64,000 nt of DNA from Marinifaba aquimaris (GTDB lineage: Bacteria > Pseudomonadota > Gammaproteobacteria > Enterobacterales > Alteromonadaceae): positions 1-64,000 of the forward strand of contig NZ_JABULX010000005.1 in assembly GCF_013328345.1 (NCBI RefSeq), given 5' to 3'. The translations under genes were made by a program, and so were the position numbers. The first letter of the stretch is position 1, and each line of letters starts with the position of its first letter. The notes under the pieces were generated by a model. It had not been told where the DNA came from. It did not search any database and was given only the letters and a program-made list of their open reading frames with translations. Shown one piece after another: positions 55,552 to 64,000 of the stretch.

Positions 55552-55581
55552 AATGGCAGTAGGTCAAGCCCTACTGCCATT
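55552..55581. terminator. Bidirectional terminator between katG and recQ
   Basis: Perfect 12-base arms (AATGGCAGTAGG / CCTACTGCCATT) with a 6-base loop between two convergent genes; A-rich on one side, TTA on the other. Confidence 0.8.
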
Positions 55582-55582
55582 A

Positions 55583-56197
55583 CTATCCTAGTTGTATTGC
55601 CACTTTAGCTTTAATATCCGCGTAATTTTGTTGTTCACAACTGGCATAACCTGATAATTGCCTTGCTCTGACCTTGGTCAACATAGGTTCACTGATGCCG
55701 GCTAAAAAGCGACTCGCCGTCTCGATGTTGAGTTGATATTGCTGTTTTTCTACTAGTACACGGCTTAACCCAGCAAGATCTGATTGTATTGTCTGATCAC
55801 TGGGCCAAGCAACGGCTGCGGGCTTAGGTAATTGTGCTATTTGACCACGACAAACCGAGCAATGACCGCAAGGCTGATCGCTATCTTGATGATCATCAAA
55901 GTACTTAGCTAGGCTGCGACTTAAGCATTTGTCCAATTCAAAATAGCGCACTAAGGTTTTAATTCGCCTAATTTCTTTGTGTTCTTTTTCAGAGAAATAC
56001 TGATGTAATTGCTCGGCTAATTCATCGTTTAACACCTCAGCTTGGTGTAGCTGATAAACATCTGTTGCACCTTTGGTTTGCAGCTCAATCAAGCCTTGTT
56101 CATCAAGATAATCTAACGCGGCAATCACTCGGTTTCGATCGGTTTTATACTTATCTTGCACGGCTTGTATATTGAGTTCACCCCACACTTTTTTCAT
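55583..56197 (-). pseudogene. RecQ-family helicase, C-terminal part after an in-frame stop
   Basis: The second part of a RecQ-like helicase in the same reading frame as the upstream part, separated only by TAA and three codons (Gln-Val-Ala) before an ATG at 56197. It holds the winged-helix-like segment (about 1-60: RNRVIAALDYLDEQGLIEL) and the RecQ zinc-binding cysteines (DKCLSRSL and CGHCSVC, about 108-138), ending with a helical tail. There is no ribosome site of note before the ATG, so independent translation is uncertain; the sequence upstream of it reads as coding. See the paired entry at 56207. Confidence 0.75.
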
Positions 56198-56206
56198 CGC
56201 TACCTG

Positions 56207-57520
56207 TTAAAAAATAGCTTGTAAAAAAGCCAAGCGTTCTGCATTAAAGTGCGCCAGTATCTCAGGTAATGGCTTTAAATATTTGAGCTTAAATTCGGCG
56301 AAATAACTATATTTGGCAGAGATAACCTGCATAAGCTCCAGTTGTACCAACAAGGTTTTTAATGGCAATTGACGTATATTACTGCTGTTAGACAAGCTGT
56401 TAATTTGGCATTCCCATTGCTGGTGTTGCTGGGTTTGACGGATATCATCAATCACAGCTTTAATCCCCTGCAAACTAGGGGTATCGCCATAAACAAAATT
56501 TTCTAACGTCGATAAACTTTGTAAGTTAGCAAGCGTAATACAGTTAGCCGCTTGCCCATCACGCCCTGCGCGGCCTATTTCTTGACTGAAATTTTCAATC
56601 GATTTGGGCATATCATAGTGAATGACAAAGCGAATATTGCTCTTATCAACCCCCATACCAAACGCTATGGTTGCCACAACAATACCTATAGTGCCTTGCA
56701 TAAAATCATGCTGGATTTGTTGGCGAACCTCATCTTTTAAGCCCGCGTGATAAGCGGCGGCATTAAAGCCTTGTTGTTGTAATTGTTGAGCAACTTGTTC
56801 AGCGGTATTTTGCAGCGTGACATAGACAATGCCATCGCCTTGTTGCTGTTGAATTTGCTGCGCTAACACCTGTGGTTTATCCGCTTCTTCACAAGGTAAA
56901 ATAGTTAAATCTAAGTTAGGGCGATAAAACCCCGTTTGCACAATATGCTCGGAGTTAATGGCAAATCGGTTCGCCATATCTTGCTTTACTTGTTTAGTCG
57001 CCGTGGCTGTTAGCAGCAATACCAAAGGTATATTCAGGGCTTTTGCATAACTGGGCAATTTTAAATAATCTGGCCTGAAATTATGTCCCCATTCAGAAAT
57101 ACAGTGCGCCTCATCGACGACCAACATAGAAATTGGCACATTATCGATAAATTGACGAAAACGCTCATTTTTAAAACGCTCTACCGACACCATTAAAATT
57201 TTAGTTTCGCCTGATTTAATCGCATTAATTGTTTGTTGGTATGCCTCGGTTGATAGCGTTGAATCTATACTTGCTGCCGCAATACCTTTACTGCGAAGAA
57301 ACTCAACCTGGTCTTTGATCAAAGCTAATAAAGGCGACACCACAAGCGTTAAATGAGGAAGATGCAGCGCTGTCAGTTGATAACACAATGATTTACCCGA
57401 GCCAGTAGGGAAAATAGCCAACGATGAATGACCATTTAATAATTGCGCTATTGTTTGTTGCTGACCTTGGCGAAATTGCTCAAAACCAAAGTGCTGTTTT
57501 AGGGATGCGGTTAATTCCAT
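56207..57520 (-). CDS. RecQ-family ATP-dependent DNA helicase, N-terminal part (truncated by in-frame stop)
   Basis: 3'-5' DNA helicase core of about 437 residues: FGFEQFRQGQQQTI (Q motif), AIFPTGSGKSLCYQ (motif I), VVSPLLALIKDQV (Ia), VVDEAHCISEWGHNFRP (II, DEAH), LTATATK (III), GIVYVTLQNTAEQVA (IV), VVATIAFGMGVDKSNIRFVIHYDMP (V) and QEIGRAGRDGQ (VI). It ends at TAA 56209-56207, and the frame then continues open into the WH/zinc part, so one TAA codon splits an otherwise whole gene. The ATG at 57520 is used rather than the TTG at 57532. The core could still act, but lacks its DNA-binding part. Possible sequencing error or real nonsense mutation. Confidence 0.88.
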   Translation of the reverse strand: MELTASLKQHFGFEQFRQGQQQTIAQLLNGHSSLAIFPTGSGKSLCYQLTALHLPHLTLVVSPLLALIKDQVEFLRSKGIAAASIDSTLSTEAYQQTINAIKSGETKILMVSVERFKNERFRQFIDNVPISMLVVDEAHCISEWGHNFRPDYLKLPSYAKALNIPLVLLLTATATKQVKQDMANRFAINSEHIVQTGFYRPNLDLTILPCEEADKPQVLAQQIQQQQGDGIVYVTLQNTAEQVAQQLQQQGFNAAAYHAGLKDEVRQQIQHDFMQGTIGIVVATIAFGMGVDKSNIRFVIHYDMPKSIENFSQEIGRAGRDGQAANCITLANLQSLSTLENFVYGDTPSLQGIKAVIDDIRQTQQHQQWECQINSLSNSSNIRQLPLKTLLVQLELMQVISAKYSYFAEFKLKYLKPLPEILAHFNAERLAFLQAIF

Positions 57521-57643
57521 CGAGTGGCTCAATTAAACAGGTGCAGATAACACTAAGCATACCCGCAGTTCACCGCTTATAGCTAGGCAAGGATGAAAAC
57601 GCTTGTTAGTTTGAATAAAAAAACACAATAAACAGGCGCTGAT

Positions 57644-58129
57644 ATGTTCAATTTAACGGAAAAAGCTAATCAGAGATTAAAAAAAGCGCATGACCTATTT
57701 GTGCTGACTGGATTGTTTTTTGGCTTCGTTTTTTTTATCGCTACGCCTTTTCAGCTTTATGCTGTTTATCAAGGCCAAGATGCGGAACGGATAGATGTCG
57801 AAGTCACGTATAGCGGGGTTTATCACGTTAAAGACGATTGCGAGTTAGAGCTTGAATTTAGCCCTATTAACTCTGATGCAGAGATCCTTATCAAAGATGC
57901 TCGCCCCGGTGATTTTGCGACTTGTGGTAGTGATAAACGCACAGCTAAGCGCTATAAAAAAGGTGAATTTTCCGTAATATATTTAACCTCAGATGGCGAT
58001 TTTTATGTTGAACGCGGTAGTTATCTACAGGCAGTGACACCTTTGTTTTTCTCTATCTCAGTTTATTTATACGTCTTTGTATTTTTGCGAAAAAAAGAAC
58101 AGAAAGAAAAAGCCAATAATAACGCTTAA
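57644..58129 (+). CDS. Two-span membrane protein, unknown
   Basis: A 161-residue protein with a span at about 22-42 (FVLTGLFFGFVFFIATPFQLY), a ~85-residue outer domain with two cysteines (DDCELELE; ATCGSDKRT), and a second span near 130-148, then a basic Lys-rich tail. No family recognised. Lies alone between recQ and a convergent membrane gene. Confidence 0.6.
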   Translation: MFNLTEKANQRLKKAHDLFVLTGLFFGFVFFIATPFQLYAVYQGQDAERIDVEVTYSGVYHVKDDCELELEFSPINSDAEILIKDARPGDFATCGSDKRTAKRYKKGEFSVIYLTSDGDFYVERGSYLQAVTPLFFSISVYLYVFVFLRKKEQKEKANNNA

Positions 58130-58154
58130 ACCCTTCACGGGTAGGCCTCACCAC

Positions 58155-58676
58155 TCAAACTTGTTTTATATTAAAAACGTTAAAGGTGAACATAAAAATG
58201 AGATACAGTGGGAAAATAAAAAAGTAGTAAAATAATGGCCAGCAATGGACGCCCATTGAAAGCATCCCTGAAAATTTGCCACCTGCTCTTAAATCAACGA
58301 AATTAAAAAAGTAAAATGCAATTAAGAAGAATGCAGCAAAGCACCCATTTATCTGTTTTGCTGTCATTTTTATATCACCCATCAGATAAACCTTTTTTTT
58401 AGATTCTTGCAGCATATACGGCAACATAAAGGTTAAATGGATAAGTGAAAAAACATAGCCCCAAAAGGTGACGCCTTTATTTCCTGTGCTTTCACTTACC
58501 GATTTGTATATGGCTATGTTGTTATACAGCCAATCACTGCTAGGGAAAGGGTTATCTAAAAACATCAAAGCCGGATAAAGCACAACCGGTGCAAGTGCGG
58601 GTAAAAGGAATAAAATTCGCCAATATCTTTTTTTTATTTGCTGGTCTATTGCGCGGTTGATGATGTACTGACTCAT
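58155..58676 (-). CDS. Four-span membrane protein, unknown
   Basis: A 173-residue polytopic protein with about four spans (LFLLPALAPVVLYPALMF; FWGYVFSLIHLTFML; CFAAFFLIAFYFFNF; YFFIFPLYLIFMFTF). It has a basic N-terminal patch (QQIKKRYWR). AAAGGATTAAG precedes the ATG. No family recognised; the nearest genes are a membrane protein and a SPOR-like protein. Confidence 0.6.
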   Translation of the reverse strand: MSQYIINRAIDQQIKKRYWRILFLLPALAPVVLYPALMFLDNPFPSSDWLYNNIAIYKSVSESTGNKGVTFWGYVFSLIHLTFMLPYMLQESKKKVYLMGDIKMTAKQINGCFAAFFLIAFYFFNFVDLRAGGKFSGMLSMGVHCWPLFYYFFIFPLYLIFMFTFNVFNIKQV

Positions 58677-58822
58677 TATCTTAATCCTTTTTTAGTTTTT
58701 ATTTTTCGACATCCATTTGTCTTTAGCATTGATACAAAATAATCGTAATGATTAGTGTGATGTTCCAATAAATCATTAATGTGATGGTGTGTGAGCCTAT
58801 CGCTAAAACAGATTAGCTTTAA

Positions 58823-59377
58823 TTATTCTTTGCTGATCATAAAGGCGTTAGGGAAATCATCGGTAGCGCGGATTTCCTTTTTCATCGCCTTGGCTTTTTT
58901 TTCTGTGTGGTAGGGGCCGACTAGGATTTTGCTCGATTCTTCGCGATTTTGTAATCGTTTCATCGCAAACTTGACTCCATCTTCTATCAAGATTTTTTCA
59001 GCGAGAGATTTTGCTTCAAATGCTTTAACGACGTCTTCAAAATAGCCTAACGACAGTAAAAACCCGCCATCTTGTGCCAACATCTCCATTTCGTAGCTCG
59101 CTAAGCCAGATTGCTCAATTTCAGCCATAAAAACATCAATATCAACATCTGTGTACCACATGGCAGATTTAACGTGATAACCCTCTTTGGTTACCGCAGT
59201 TCGATGCACAGTCACCGGCCATTGATACTTTTTAGCACGTTCGGTTTTATCTTTAACGCATTTTTGTAAATAGCATGAACCCAATTGCACATAGTACTTT
59301 TCGCCAATGGCATACGCAGAACCCAAGCTACTAAAAAGTAACCCGATTGAGGTAACAACTTGGCTTATTTTTTTCAT
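58823..59377 (-). CDS. Exported SPOR-like protein
   Basis: About 184 residues. The ATG at 59377 starts a signal peptide (MKKISQVVTSIGLLFSSLGSAYA); the longer frame to 59419 only adds an unlikely leader. The mature part carries two SPOR-like halves: YYVQLGSCYLQ at the start and KILVGPYHTEKKAKAMKKEI at the end, separated by an alpha/beta region. SPOR domains bind glycan-stripped peptidoglycan at division sites. Single gene; no division genes nearby. Confidence 0.72.
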   Translation of the reverse strand: MKKISQVVTSIGLLFSSLGSAYAIGEKYYVQLGSCYLQKCVKDKTERAKKYQWPVTVHRTAVTKEGYHVKSAMWYTDVDIDVFMAEIEQSGLASYEMEMLAQDGGFLLSLGYFEDVVKAFEAKSLAEKILIEDGVKFAMKRLQNREESSKILVGPYHTEKKAKAMKKEIRATDDFPNAFMISKE

Positions 59378-59573
59378 AAAACACAGCACAGCGTATAGGG
59401 ATGACAGATGAGGGGGCAATTATAACCTCGAACCGCTAATTTAAGTCAAATTCTGACCATTTAGTGCAGTTTTGTCACTGCAAATTAATTAATAAGGTCT
59501 AATCTAAGGTAAGATCACACTGTAAATACAATCACACTTCCAAAACAGAAATACATACATCAAGGAGCCTAAG

Positions 59574-60821
59574 ATGTTTTCTTTCCGTCAGAACAAAATT
59601 GCCTTGGCTGTTTCAGGCTTACTTTTGACTTCAATGACACATTCAGCTTTTGCCAACAACTGTGATATGACAGTAACAGCTGATTGTCCAGCATTTGACC
59701 AATGGTTTATTGGTGGTCAATTAGGTAAAAGTGAAACCGACATTGGTAGAAGCGACGTTAATAACATATTAAATGGTAGTACTATTAACGGCAACGACGT
59801 TAACTTAGATGATTCAGACACATCCGTTAGCTTATTTGGTGGTTACCGTTTTAACCCATATTTCAGCTTAGAGTTAGGTTACCAAGATTTAGGTGATCGC
59901 GATGTGAGTTATACCGGCACTGAAACGAATCTTTTCGATTACTACGACAATGCCGCACGTTTACACCCAGATTCAGGCGATGGTATCAAGGTCGCAGCCG
60001 TTATTTCATGGCCTATCAACCCTGAATGGACATTATCTGGCCGTTTAGGTTTATTTAAGTGGGAACAAGAATACACTGGCGTAAACAGCAACAATATCAT
60101 TGCTAAACGCGAAGATGACGGTACCGACCCAATGTTTGGTTTAGAAGTGGGCTATCACTTACGCCGTGATATTCAATTATACGCAGCCTATGACATGATT
60201 GAATTCGACCACGACGATGTCACTAATTTAGGTTTGGGTATTCGTTATTTCTTCGGTTCGAGCGATCCTAAACCAGCAACAACATCAGCACCAAAGCCAG
60301 CGCCTAAAGCAGAGCCTGCAAAAGCAACTGCCGTAGCCGCACCAACTGATTCAGACAAAGATGGCGTGTTTGATCAAGATGACCAATGTATAAACACCCC
60401 AATGGCACACAGGGTTGATGCACAAGGTTGTAGCGTTTATAAAAATGAAATGCTGAGCTTAGATATCGAAGTTTTATTTGCCAACGATTCTGCCGCTATT
60501 CCGGATGATGAAGATGAGCGAGCCGATATTGCACAACTTGCTGAGTTTATGAAAGCGCACCCTAAGAGTGAGGTCACTATTGCTGGTCATACATCAGCTC
60601 AAGGTGCTGAAGCTTATAATATGAAGCTTTCACAACGACGCGCAGATGCAGTTGCTAAAGTATTGACCCAAGAATACGGTATCGACGCAAGCCGAATTGA
60701 AGCAAAAGGTTATGGTGAAACTCGCTTATTAGATAAAGCGAATACACGAGAAGCCCATAAGAAAAACCGTCGTATTACCGCACACATTGATACGCACGAG
60801 CGCAAAGTGGTTGAGCGTTAA
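59574..60821 (+). CDS. OmpA-family outer-membrane protein
   Basis: A 415-residue protein with signal peptide (cleaved near AFA). An eight-stranded barrel (about 45-225, OmpA_membrane/porin type: WFIGGQLGKSETD, SVSLFGGYRFNPYFSLELGYQDLGD, LGLGIRYFF) is followed by a Pro/Ala/Lys-rich linker (230-260), a TSP3-like calcium motif (DSDKDGVFDQDDQC) and an OmpA C-terminal peptidoglycan-binding domain (about 300-405; LFANDSAAIPD, IAGHTSAQG, LSQRRADAVAKVL, NRRI). Good RBS AAGGAG upstream. A terminator lies after the stop. Confidence 0.93.
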   Translation: MFSFRQNKIALAVSGLLLTSMTHSAFANNCDMTVTADCPAFDQWFIGGQLGKSETDIGRSDVNNILNGSTINGNDVNLDDSDTSVSLFGGYRFNPYFSLELGYQDLGDRDVSYTGTETNLFDYYDNAARLHPDSGDGIKVAAVISWPINPEWTLSGRLGLFKWEQEYTGVNSNNIIAKREDDGTDPMFGLEVGYHLRRDIQLYAAYDMIEFDHDDVTNLGLGIRYFFGSSDPKPATTSAPKPAPKAEPAKATAVAAPTDSDKDGVFDQDDQCINTPMAHRVDAQGCSVYKNEMLSLDIEVLFANDSAAIPDDEDERADIAQLAEFMKAHPKSEVTIAGHTSAQGAEAYNMKLSQRRADAVAKVLTQEYGIDASRIEAKGYGETRLLDKANTREAHKKNRRITAHIDTHERKVVER

Positions 60822-60839
60822 TTAATCAACCGAATTAAC

Positions 60840-60893
60840 AGGCGTTTGAATTGTGCACAAGTTCAGCTTGATGCCCGATTAAACGCCTTTTTT
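60840..60893 (+). terminator. Rho-independent terminator after the OmpA-family gene
   Basis: AGGCGTTT (60840-60847) pairs with AAACGCCT (60881-60888), followed by a run of T to 60893. The internal loop is long but itself partly foldable. Confidence 0.75.
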
Positions 60894-60962
60894 ATGCGTT
60901 GTGCTAATGCATAAAACGAACGCAAGTTATGTAACCATTTGTTTCTTAATGTTAAAATATAT

Positions 60963-60990
60963 TGTTCGCTTTTTATCCATACAGCGAACA
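60963..60990. promoter_or_regulatory. Inverted repeat in the 61019 gene promoter region
   Basis: Perfect 8-base arms TGTTCGCT / AGCGAACA with a 12-base spacer, 28 bases before the ATG of the beta-barrel gene. It could be an operator or a leader hairpin; there is no second example in the window. Confidence 0.4.
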
Positions 60991-61018
60991 GGATGTTTTA
61001 ATATAAGGAAACCATGCA

Positions 61019-61657
61019 ATGAAAAAAACGCTTCTTGCGTTAAGCTTAGCAGGCCTTTTTGCCACTTCTGCTCAAGCTGAATCAGACAACCTTTCTCAGT
61101 TTTATATCAGTGCTTCAGTTGGTCAAGCCACATTCGACGAAGATTTCAACGAATTAGAGGATTTAGGCGCTTCTGTAGATGATAGCGATACTGCATTTAA
61201 ATTCGCTGTTGGTTATGATTTCAATGAGTATTTCTCAGTTGAGGCAGGTTATGCCGATTTAGGCGAGCTCGCTATCAACAACAGTTATTCAGATTACTAC
61301 GATGCAGACTTTAACATTACTTACAACGAAAATATCGCTGCAACAGTATCAGGTTTATTTGCTAGCGTAATTGGTAAACTACCGATTAATGAAGAGTTCA
61401 GCTTATTTGCCAAAGTTGGTTATTATTCTTGGGATTCTGACATCGATGTAGCAGCAAGTGTGTCTCAGTATGTTTATGGTGAAAACTATAAAAGCTCAGC
61501 TAAAGAAAGCGATTCGTTAGACGGCAACGATCCATTTTTTGGTATTGGCACTCAGTACGCATTCGATGAGATCTCAATTAAAGCTGAATACGAAATTTTT
61601 GATATCGAAGATTCTGATGTTAACGTATTAACAGTGGGTGCAAGCTACCACTTCTAA
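61019..61657 (+). CDS. Small outer-membrane beta-barrel protein
   Basis: 212 residues with a signal peptide cleaved near AQA (MKKTLLALSLAGLFATSAQA). About eight antiparallel strands follow (FYISASVGQATF, FAVGYDFNEYFSVEAGYADLGEL, FSLFAKVGYYSWDSD, DVNVLTVGASYHF), ending in Phe. The sequence is very acidic. It resembles the N-terminal barrel of the preceding OmpA protein (GYDFNEYFSVEAGYADLG against GYRFNPYFSLELGYQDLG), so it may be a paralogue lacking the C-terminal domain. RBS AAGGAA upstream. Confidence 0.87.
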   Translation: MKKTLLALSLAGLFATSAQAESDNLSQFYISASVGQATFDEDFNELEDLGASVDDSDTAFKFAVGYDFNEYFSVEAGYADLGELAINNSYSDYYDADFNITYNENIAATVSGLFASVIGKLPINEEFSLFAKVGYYSWDSDIDVAASVSQYVYGENYKSSAKESDSLDGNDPFFGIGTQYAFDEISIKAEYEIFDIEDSDVNVLTVGASYHF

Positions 61658-61664
61658 GCTTCTA

Positions 61665-61701
61665 GTGCTTGTTTCTTGTATTTTAGTGCTTAAACAAGCA
61701 C
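61665..61701 (+). terminator. Hairpin after the beta-barrel gene
   Basis: Ten-base arms GTGCTTGTTT / AAACAAGCAC with a 17-base loop, eight bases after the stop, followed by ATTTCTCTT. Plausible terminator. The rest of 61702-61851 is AT-rich without other clear elements. Confidence 0.65.
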
Positions 61702-61851
61702 ATTTCTCTTCAAAACACCTCACTTAAGTCAAAATTTTAAACCCACCGAAAGTTCGTAGCGTTCAATTTTCCTCCAAAAAAACAACTGTAAATTTATATA
61801 GCAGTTTATAGTTTTATTGCTTAAACTTAATACAAAAAAAGGAGTCAATAT

Positions 61852-62250
61852 ATGGATTTAGCCGGCTTAGTGGTTGCAGGGATCAGTGCCTTAGGCACAC
61901 TTGTACAAGCCTTCTATTCTGCTAAGAATAACAACAGTGAAATCGATCAAACTAAGATTAATCAAGCCAATAAACGCGCAAACCAAGCTTTAAAAGTTGG
62001 CGCGAAAACCGTTGATGACGTTATCGCGGATGACTTGTTAAAAGCGCTATCGAGTGAAATTGAACACCATCACCAACTATTGATTGACGCATTTTCAGAT
62101 AAAGCCATTAGCGACAGTGAAAAAGCCGTTAAAGTAGAGCAAGCACGTGGCCAGATATGCAAAGTGCTTGGTGAGATCATGCGCTTTAATGACGGCGTGC
62201 TCCCAACCAAGCGATTAGAAAAGCTTTGGGCATCTAATCGATGCCAATAG
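61852..62250 (+). CDS. Small helical protein, unknown
   Basis: 132 residues: a hydrophobic N-terminal segment (about 3-20, LAGLVVAGISALGTLVQAFYSA) is followed by a charged helical body (IDQTKINQANKRANQALKVG; SSEIEHHHQLLIDAFSDK) and a basic tail (LPTKRLEKLWASNRCQ). AAAGGAG is close to the ATG. No family recognised. It converges on the symporter gene, with two bases between the stops. Confidence 0.65.
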   Translation: MDLAGLVVAGISALGTLVQAFYSAKNNNSEIDQTKINQANKRANQALKVGAKTVDDVIADDLLKALSSEIEHHHQLLIDAFSDKAISDSEKAVKVEQARGQICKVLGEIMRFNDGVLPTKRLEKLWASNRCQ

Positions 62251-62252
62251 CG

Positions 62253-63602
62253 TTATTTTAAACGGGCAAAGTAATCTTTGCTGGCAGCCACCACTTTAGG
62301 TGCCAAAATCAAAGTAGCGGTCATAGTAGGTATGGCCATTAGCCCGTACATACCGACCATAAAATTGAAAATTAAATCGAGTGATAACACCGCACCTAGT
62401 ACCACCATCGCCAGATAAAAGTACTTAAAATAAGGTGACTTGTCTGCGCCAAATAAATAACTAAAGCACTTATCACCATAGTACCAATAGGTAAAAATAG
62501 TGGTAAAGCTCAGTACCAGCACCAAAGCGGCTAAGATAATTTGCCCTAACAGTCCTAACTCTTGTTCAAAAGCTTGCATCGTTAACGCAATACCTTGCAT
62601 CCCTTCTGCCTGCTGCCACACACCACTGGCAAGGATAATTAGCGCAGTACAGGTACAAACAATTAAGGTATCGATAATAGGCCCTAAACTCGCAACTAAA
62701 CCCTCTCTAACGGGTTCGTTGGTTTTAGCGGCGCCGTGTGCCATCACTTCAGTACCAATGCCTGCTTCATTTGAAAATGCACCACGGCTAACGCCAATAA
62801 TGATAATACCCAACAGACCACCGACGGCAGCTTGAGGCTGCCAAGCATCAATAATAATAGAGGCAAACAAACTGGGGATAATGGCAAAGTGATTAAATAA
62901 AATGATGATTGTCGCCAGTAAATAAAGCACAGTCATACTTGGTACTAAGCGCGTTGCCCAATCTGCTACGCGGCCAATTCCGCCCCAAATGACCGCACCG
63001 ACAAATACAGCCACCAGCAGCCCAAACAGTAAATTAAAGCTCGCTACATCTGCAACCCCAATAACAGGTAACACTTGTAAGCGCACAATTTCAGTGAGTT
63101 GATTTACTTGGAAAGCCGGAATGGTGCCCATCAAACCTGCAACGGCAAACAAAATAGCCAGTGGCATCCATTTCTCGCCTAGCCCTTTTTCCACTATGTA
63201 CATAGGTCCACCTTGCAACTTACCTTCGCTATCTTTACCGCGGTACATCACACCTAAAGTACAAGTGAAAAACTTTGTCGAAACACCCAATAGGGCTGTC
63301 ACCCACATCCAAAATATGGCACCTGGGCCACCTGCCGTTATTGCCATAGCAACACCAGCAACATTACCTAAACCTATGGTTCCAGCCAGTGCTGCTGATA
63401 GGGCTTGTTGGTGAGTTAAATCGCCTTGTGAATGCTTGTCATCATATTTGCCCGTTAGTAAGGCAAAGCTGTGTTTGATGTAACGAAAAGGAGCCAGTTT
63501 GGCGTAACAAGTAAAGAATACACCGCCACCCACTAATAAAATGAGCATAGGTGCGCCCCAGACGAGATTGACAAAGGCATTGACCAGTGAAGTTAAATCC
63601 AT
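62253..63602 (-). CDS. Sodium:alanine (AGCS family) symporter
   Basis: Inner-membrane Na+/amino-acid symporter of 449 residues with about eleven spans. Family signatures seen: APFRYIKHSFALLTGKYD, ALSAALAGTIGLGNVAGVAMAITAGGPGAIFWMW (the GNVAG signature), GGPMYIVEKGLGEKW, SRGAFSNEAGIGTEVMAHGAAKTNEPVREGL and TFTYWYYGDKCFSYLFG-like FTYWYYGDKCFSYLF. All are intact. Likely imports alanine, glycine or D-serine. It lies on the minus strand, 39 bases downstream of the dehydrogenase-like gene. Confidence 0.96.
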   Translation of the reverse strand: MDLTSLVNAFVNLVWGAPMLILLVGGGVFFTCYAKLAPFRYIKHSFALLTGKYDDKHSQGDLTHQQALSAALAGTIGLGNVAGVAMAITAGGPGAIFWMWVTALLGVSTKFFTCTLGVMYRGKDSEGKLQGGPMYIVEKGLGEKWMPLAILFAVAGLMGTIPAFQVNQLTEIVRLQVLPVIGVADVASFNLLFGLLVAVFVGAVIWGGIGRVADWATRLVPSMTVLYLLATIIILFNHFAIIPSLFASIIIDAWQPQAAVGGLLGIIIIGVSRGAFSNEAGIGTEVMAHGAAKTNEPVREGLVASLGPIIDTLIVCTCTALIILASGVWQQAEGMQGIALTMQAFEQELGLLGQIILAALVLVLSFTTIFTYWYYGDKCFSYLFGADKSPYFKYFYLAMVVLGAVLSLDLIFNFMVGMYGLMAIPTMTATLILAPKVVAASKDYFARLK

Positions 63603-63641
63603 CAGATATCCAATTAAAAAGTTTGGACTATGATAACAAGC

Positions 63642-64000
63642 TTAGTTTAAAGCCCATGCAGGCGGCGTGAAATCATTTGCTTTTGCCCATGCCAAGATAT
63701 CTTGCCAAACAAAATCCGCAACTTGAATACCTTCCGTGAGCTTTTGCTGCTTGCGCTTTAATGGTGTTAAACCCGGTGCGCGCACTTGCATGTTAGGTCT
63801 AGGCTCAGCATTTTCAGTCAACTCGACTAGGTAATCGACTTCCGTTTTAAAACTCTGTAAATCGCCAAAAGCGGTGGGGTCAATAACTTGCACCCATACG
63901 GCATTTGCTTCACCAAACTTGCCTTGTTGCGCTCGACCCCAATTACTTAGTGCCAAAGTCCACAACTCAGAGTAAAGACAAAAGCTTGTGCCTTTGTAGC
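63642..64000 (-). CDS. Malate/L-lactate dehydrogenase (Ldh2/YbiC) family, C-terminal end
   Basis: The frame is open to the window edge, so this is the C-terminal ~118 residues of a longer gene; the TTG at 63965 is internal. KGTSFCLYSELWTLAL and VWVQVIDPTAFGDLQSFKTEVDYLVELT match the Ldh2-type KG-x-GL...  and VxxxIDPxAFG-x-x-x-F motifs. The later MQVRAPGLTPLKRKQQKLTEGIQV matches the PGE-x2-R stretch near the end. Ldh2 proteins are NAD(P)-dependent oxidoreductases of 2-hydroxyacids or imino acids. Usual length is about 340 residues, so about two thirds lies outside. Confidence 0.8.
   Translation of the reverse strand, partial: YKGTSFCLYSELWTLALSNWGRAQQGKFGEANAVWVQVIDPTAFGDLQSFKTEVDYLVELTENAEPRPNMQVRAPGLTPLKRKQQKLTEGIQVADFVWQDILAWAKANDFTPPAWALN

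Noticed and set aside
1-64000. CRISPR array, tRNA, rRNA, prophage or toxin-antitoxin pair
   Set aside because: I saw no regularly spaced repeats, no cloverleaf or rRNA signatures, and no phage or toxin-antitoxin gene motifs on reading; a covariance-model scan would settle small RNAs.

Overview
The window looks like a chromosomal segment of a marine gammaproteobacterium of the Alteromonadales (Colwelliaceae or Alteromonadaceae type). Pointers are the fairly AT-rich DNA, the large TonB-dependent receptor beside a CadC-like regulator, the H-NOX signalling pair, the LruC/GEVED secreted protein, an exported catalase-peroxidase and a GH20 hexosaminidase. The genus call is inference; there is no rRNA or tRNA in the window.

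Layout. 1-243: right end of an IS3-family insertion sequence. 262-6151: TonB-dependent receptor, divergent membrane-anchored CadC-type regulator, and a Sel1/TonB hybrid protein. 6326-9864: small lipoprotein and glyS/glyQ. 10138-13642: REC plus degenerate HD-GYP protein, divergent from an H-NOX (NO sensor) and its overlapping histidine kinase. 13663-41917: a ~28 kb exopolysaccharide locus. 41920-46237: endonuclease-family membrane protein, 3-methyladenine glycosylase, LruC/GEVED protein and lipoprotein. 46396-64000: ordinary housekeeping and accessory genes (SOUL protein, FNT channel, LysR, GH20, KatG, RecQ split by an in-frame stop, OmpA-family porins, AGCS symporter, an Ldh2-family end fragment).

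The polysaccharide locus is recognisably related to the Vibrio fischeri syp (symbiosis polysaccharide) locus. It is permuted: a glmS paralogue leads genes resembling sypM-N-O-P-Q-R, followed by sypA-B-C-D-F-E-G, an opposite-strand epimerase, then sypH-I-J-K-L-like genes. The regulatory core is conserved in domain architecture: a lone STAS protein (SypA), a kinase-REC-PP2C protein (SypE), a hybrid kinase with Hpt (SypF-like, but soluble with an N-terminal receiver) and a sigma54 activator (SypG).

Five sigma54 promoters (GG-N10-GC) lie 40-48 bases before the glmS, sypA, epimerase, sypH-like and sypI-like starts. Most have TTGCAA-containing inverted repeats about 80-120 bases upstream. These are good candidates for the DNA sites of the SypG-like activator, and they differ from the published V. 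fischeri site.

The last syp-like operon continues without a gap into an exosortase (Cys167/Arg213/His228), an unrecognised one-TM protein and a DUF4114 exported protein with an atypical C-terminal sorting tail. This looks like a dedicated exosortase-substrate pair carried by a Syp-type locus. Together the region suggests a nitric-oxide-responsive, sigma54- and partner-switch-controlled matrix polysaccharide coupled to a dedicated surface-protein sorting module.
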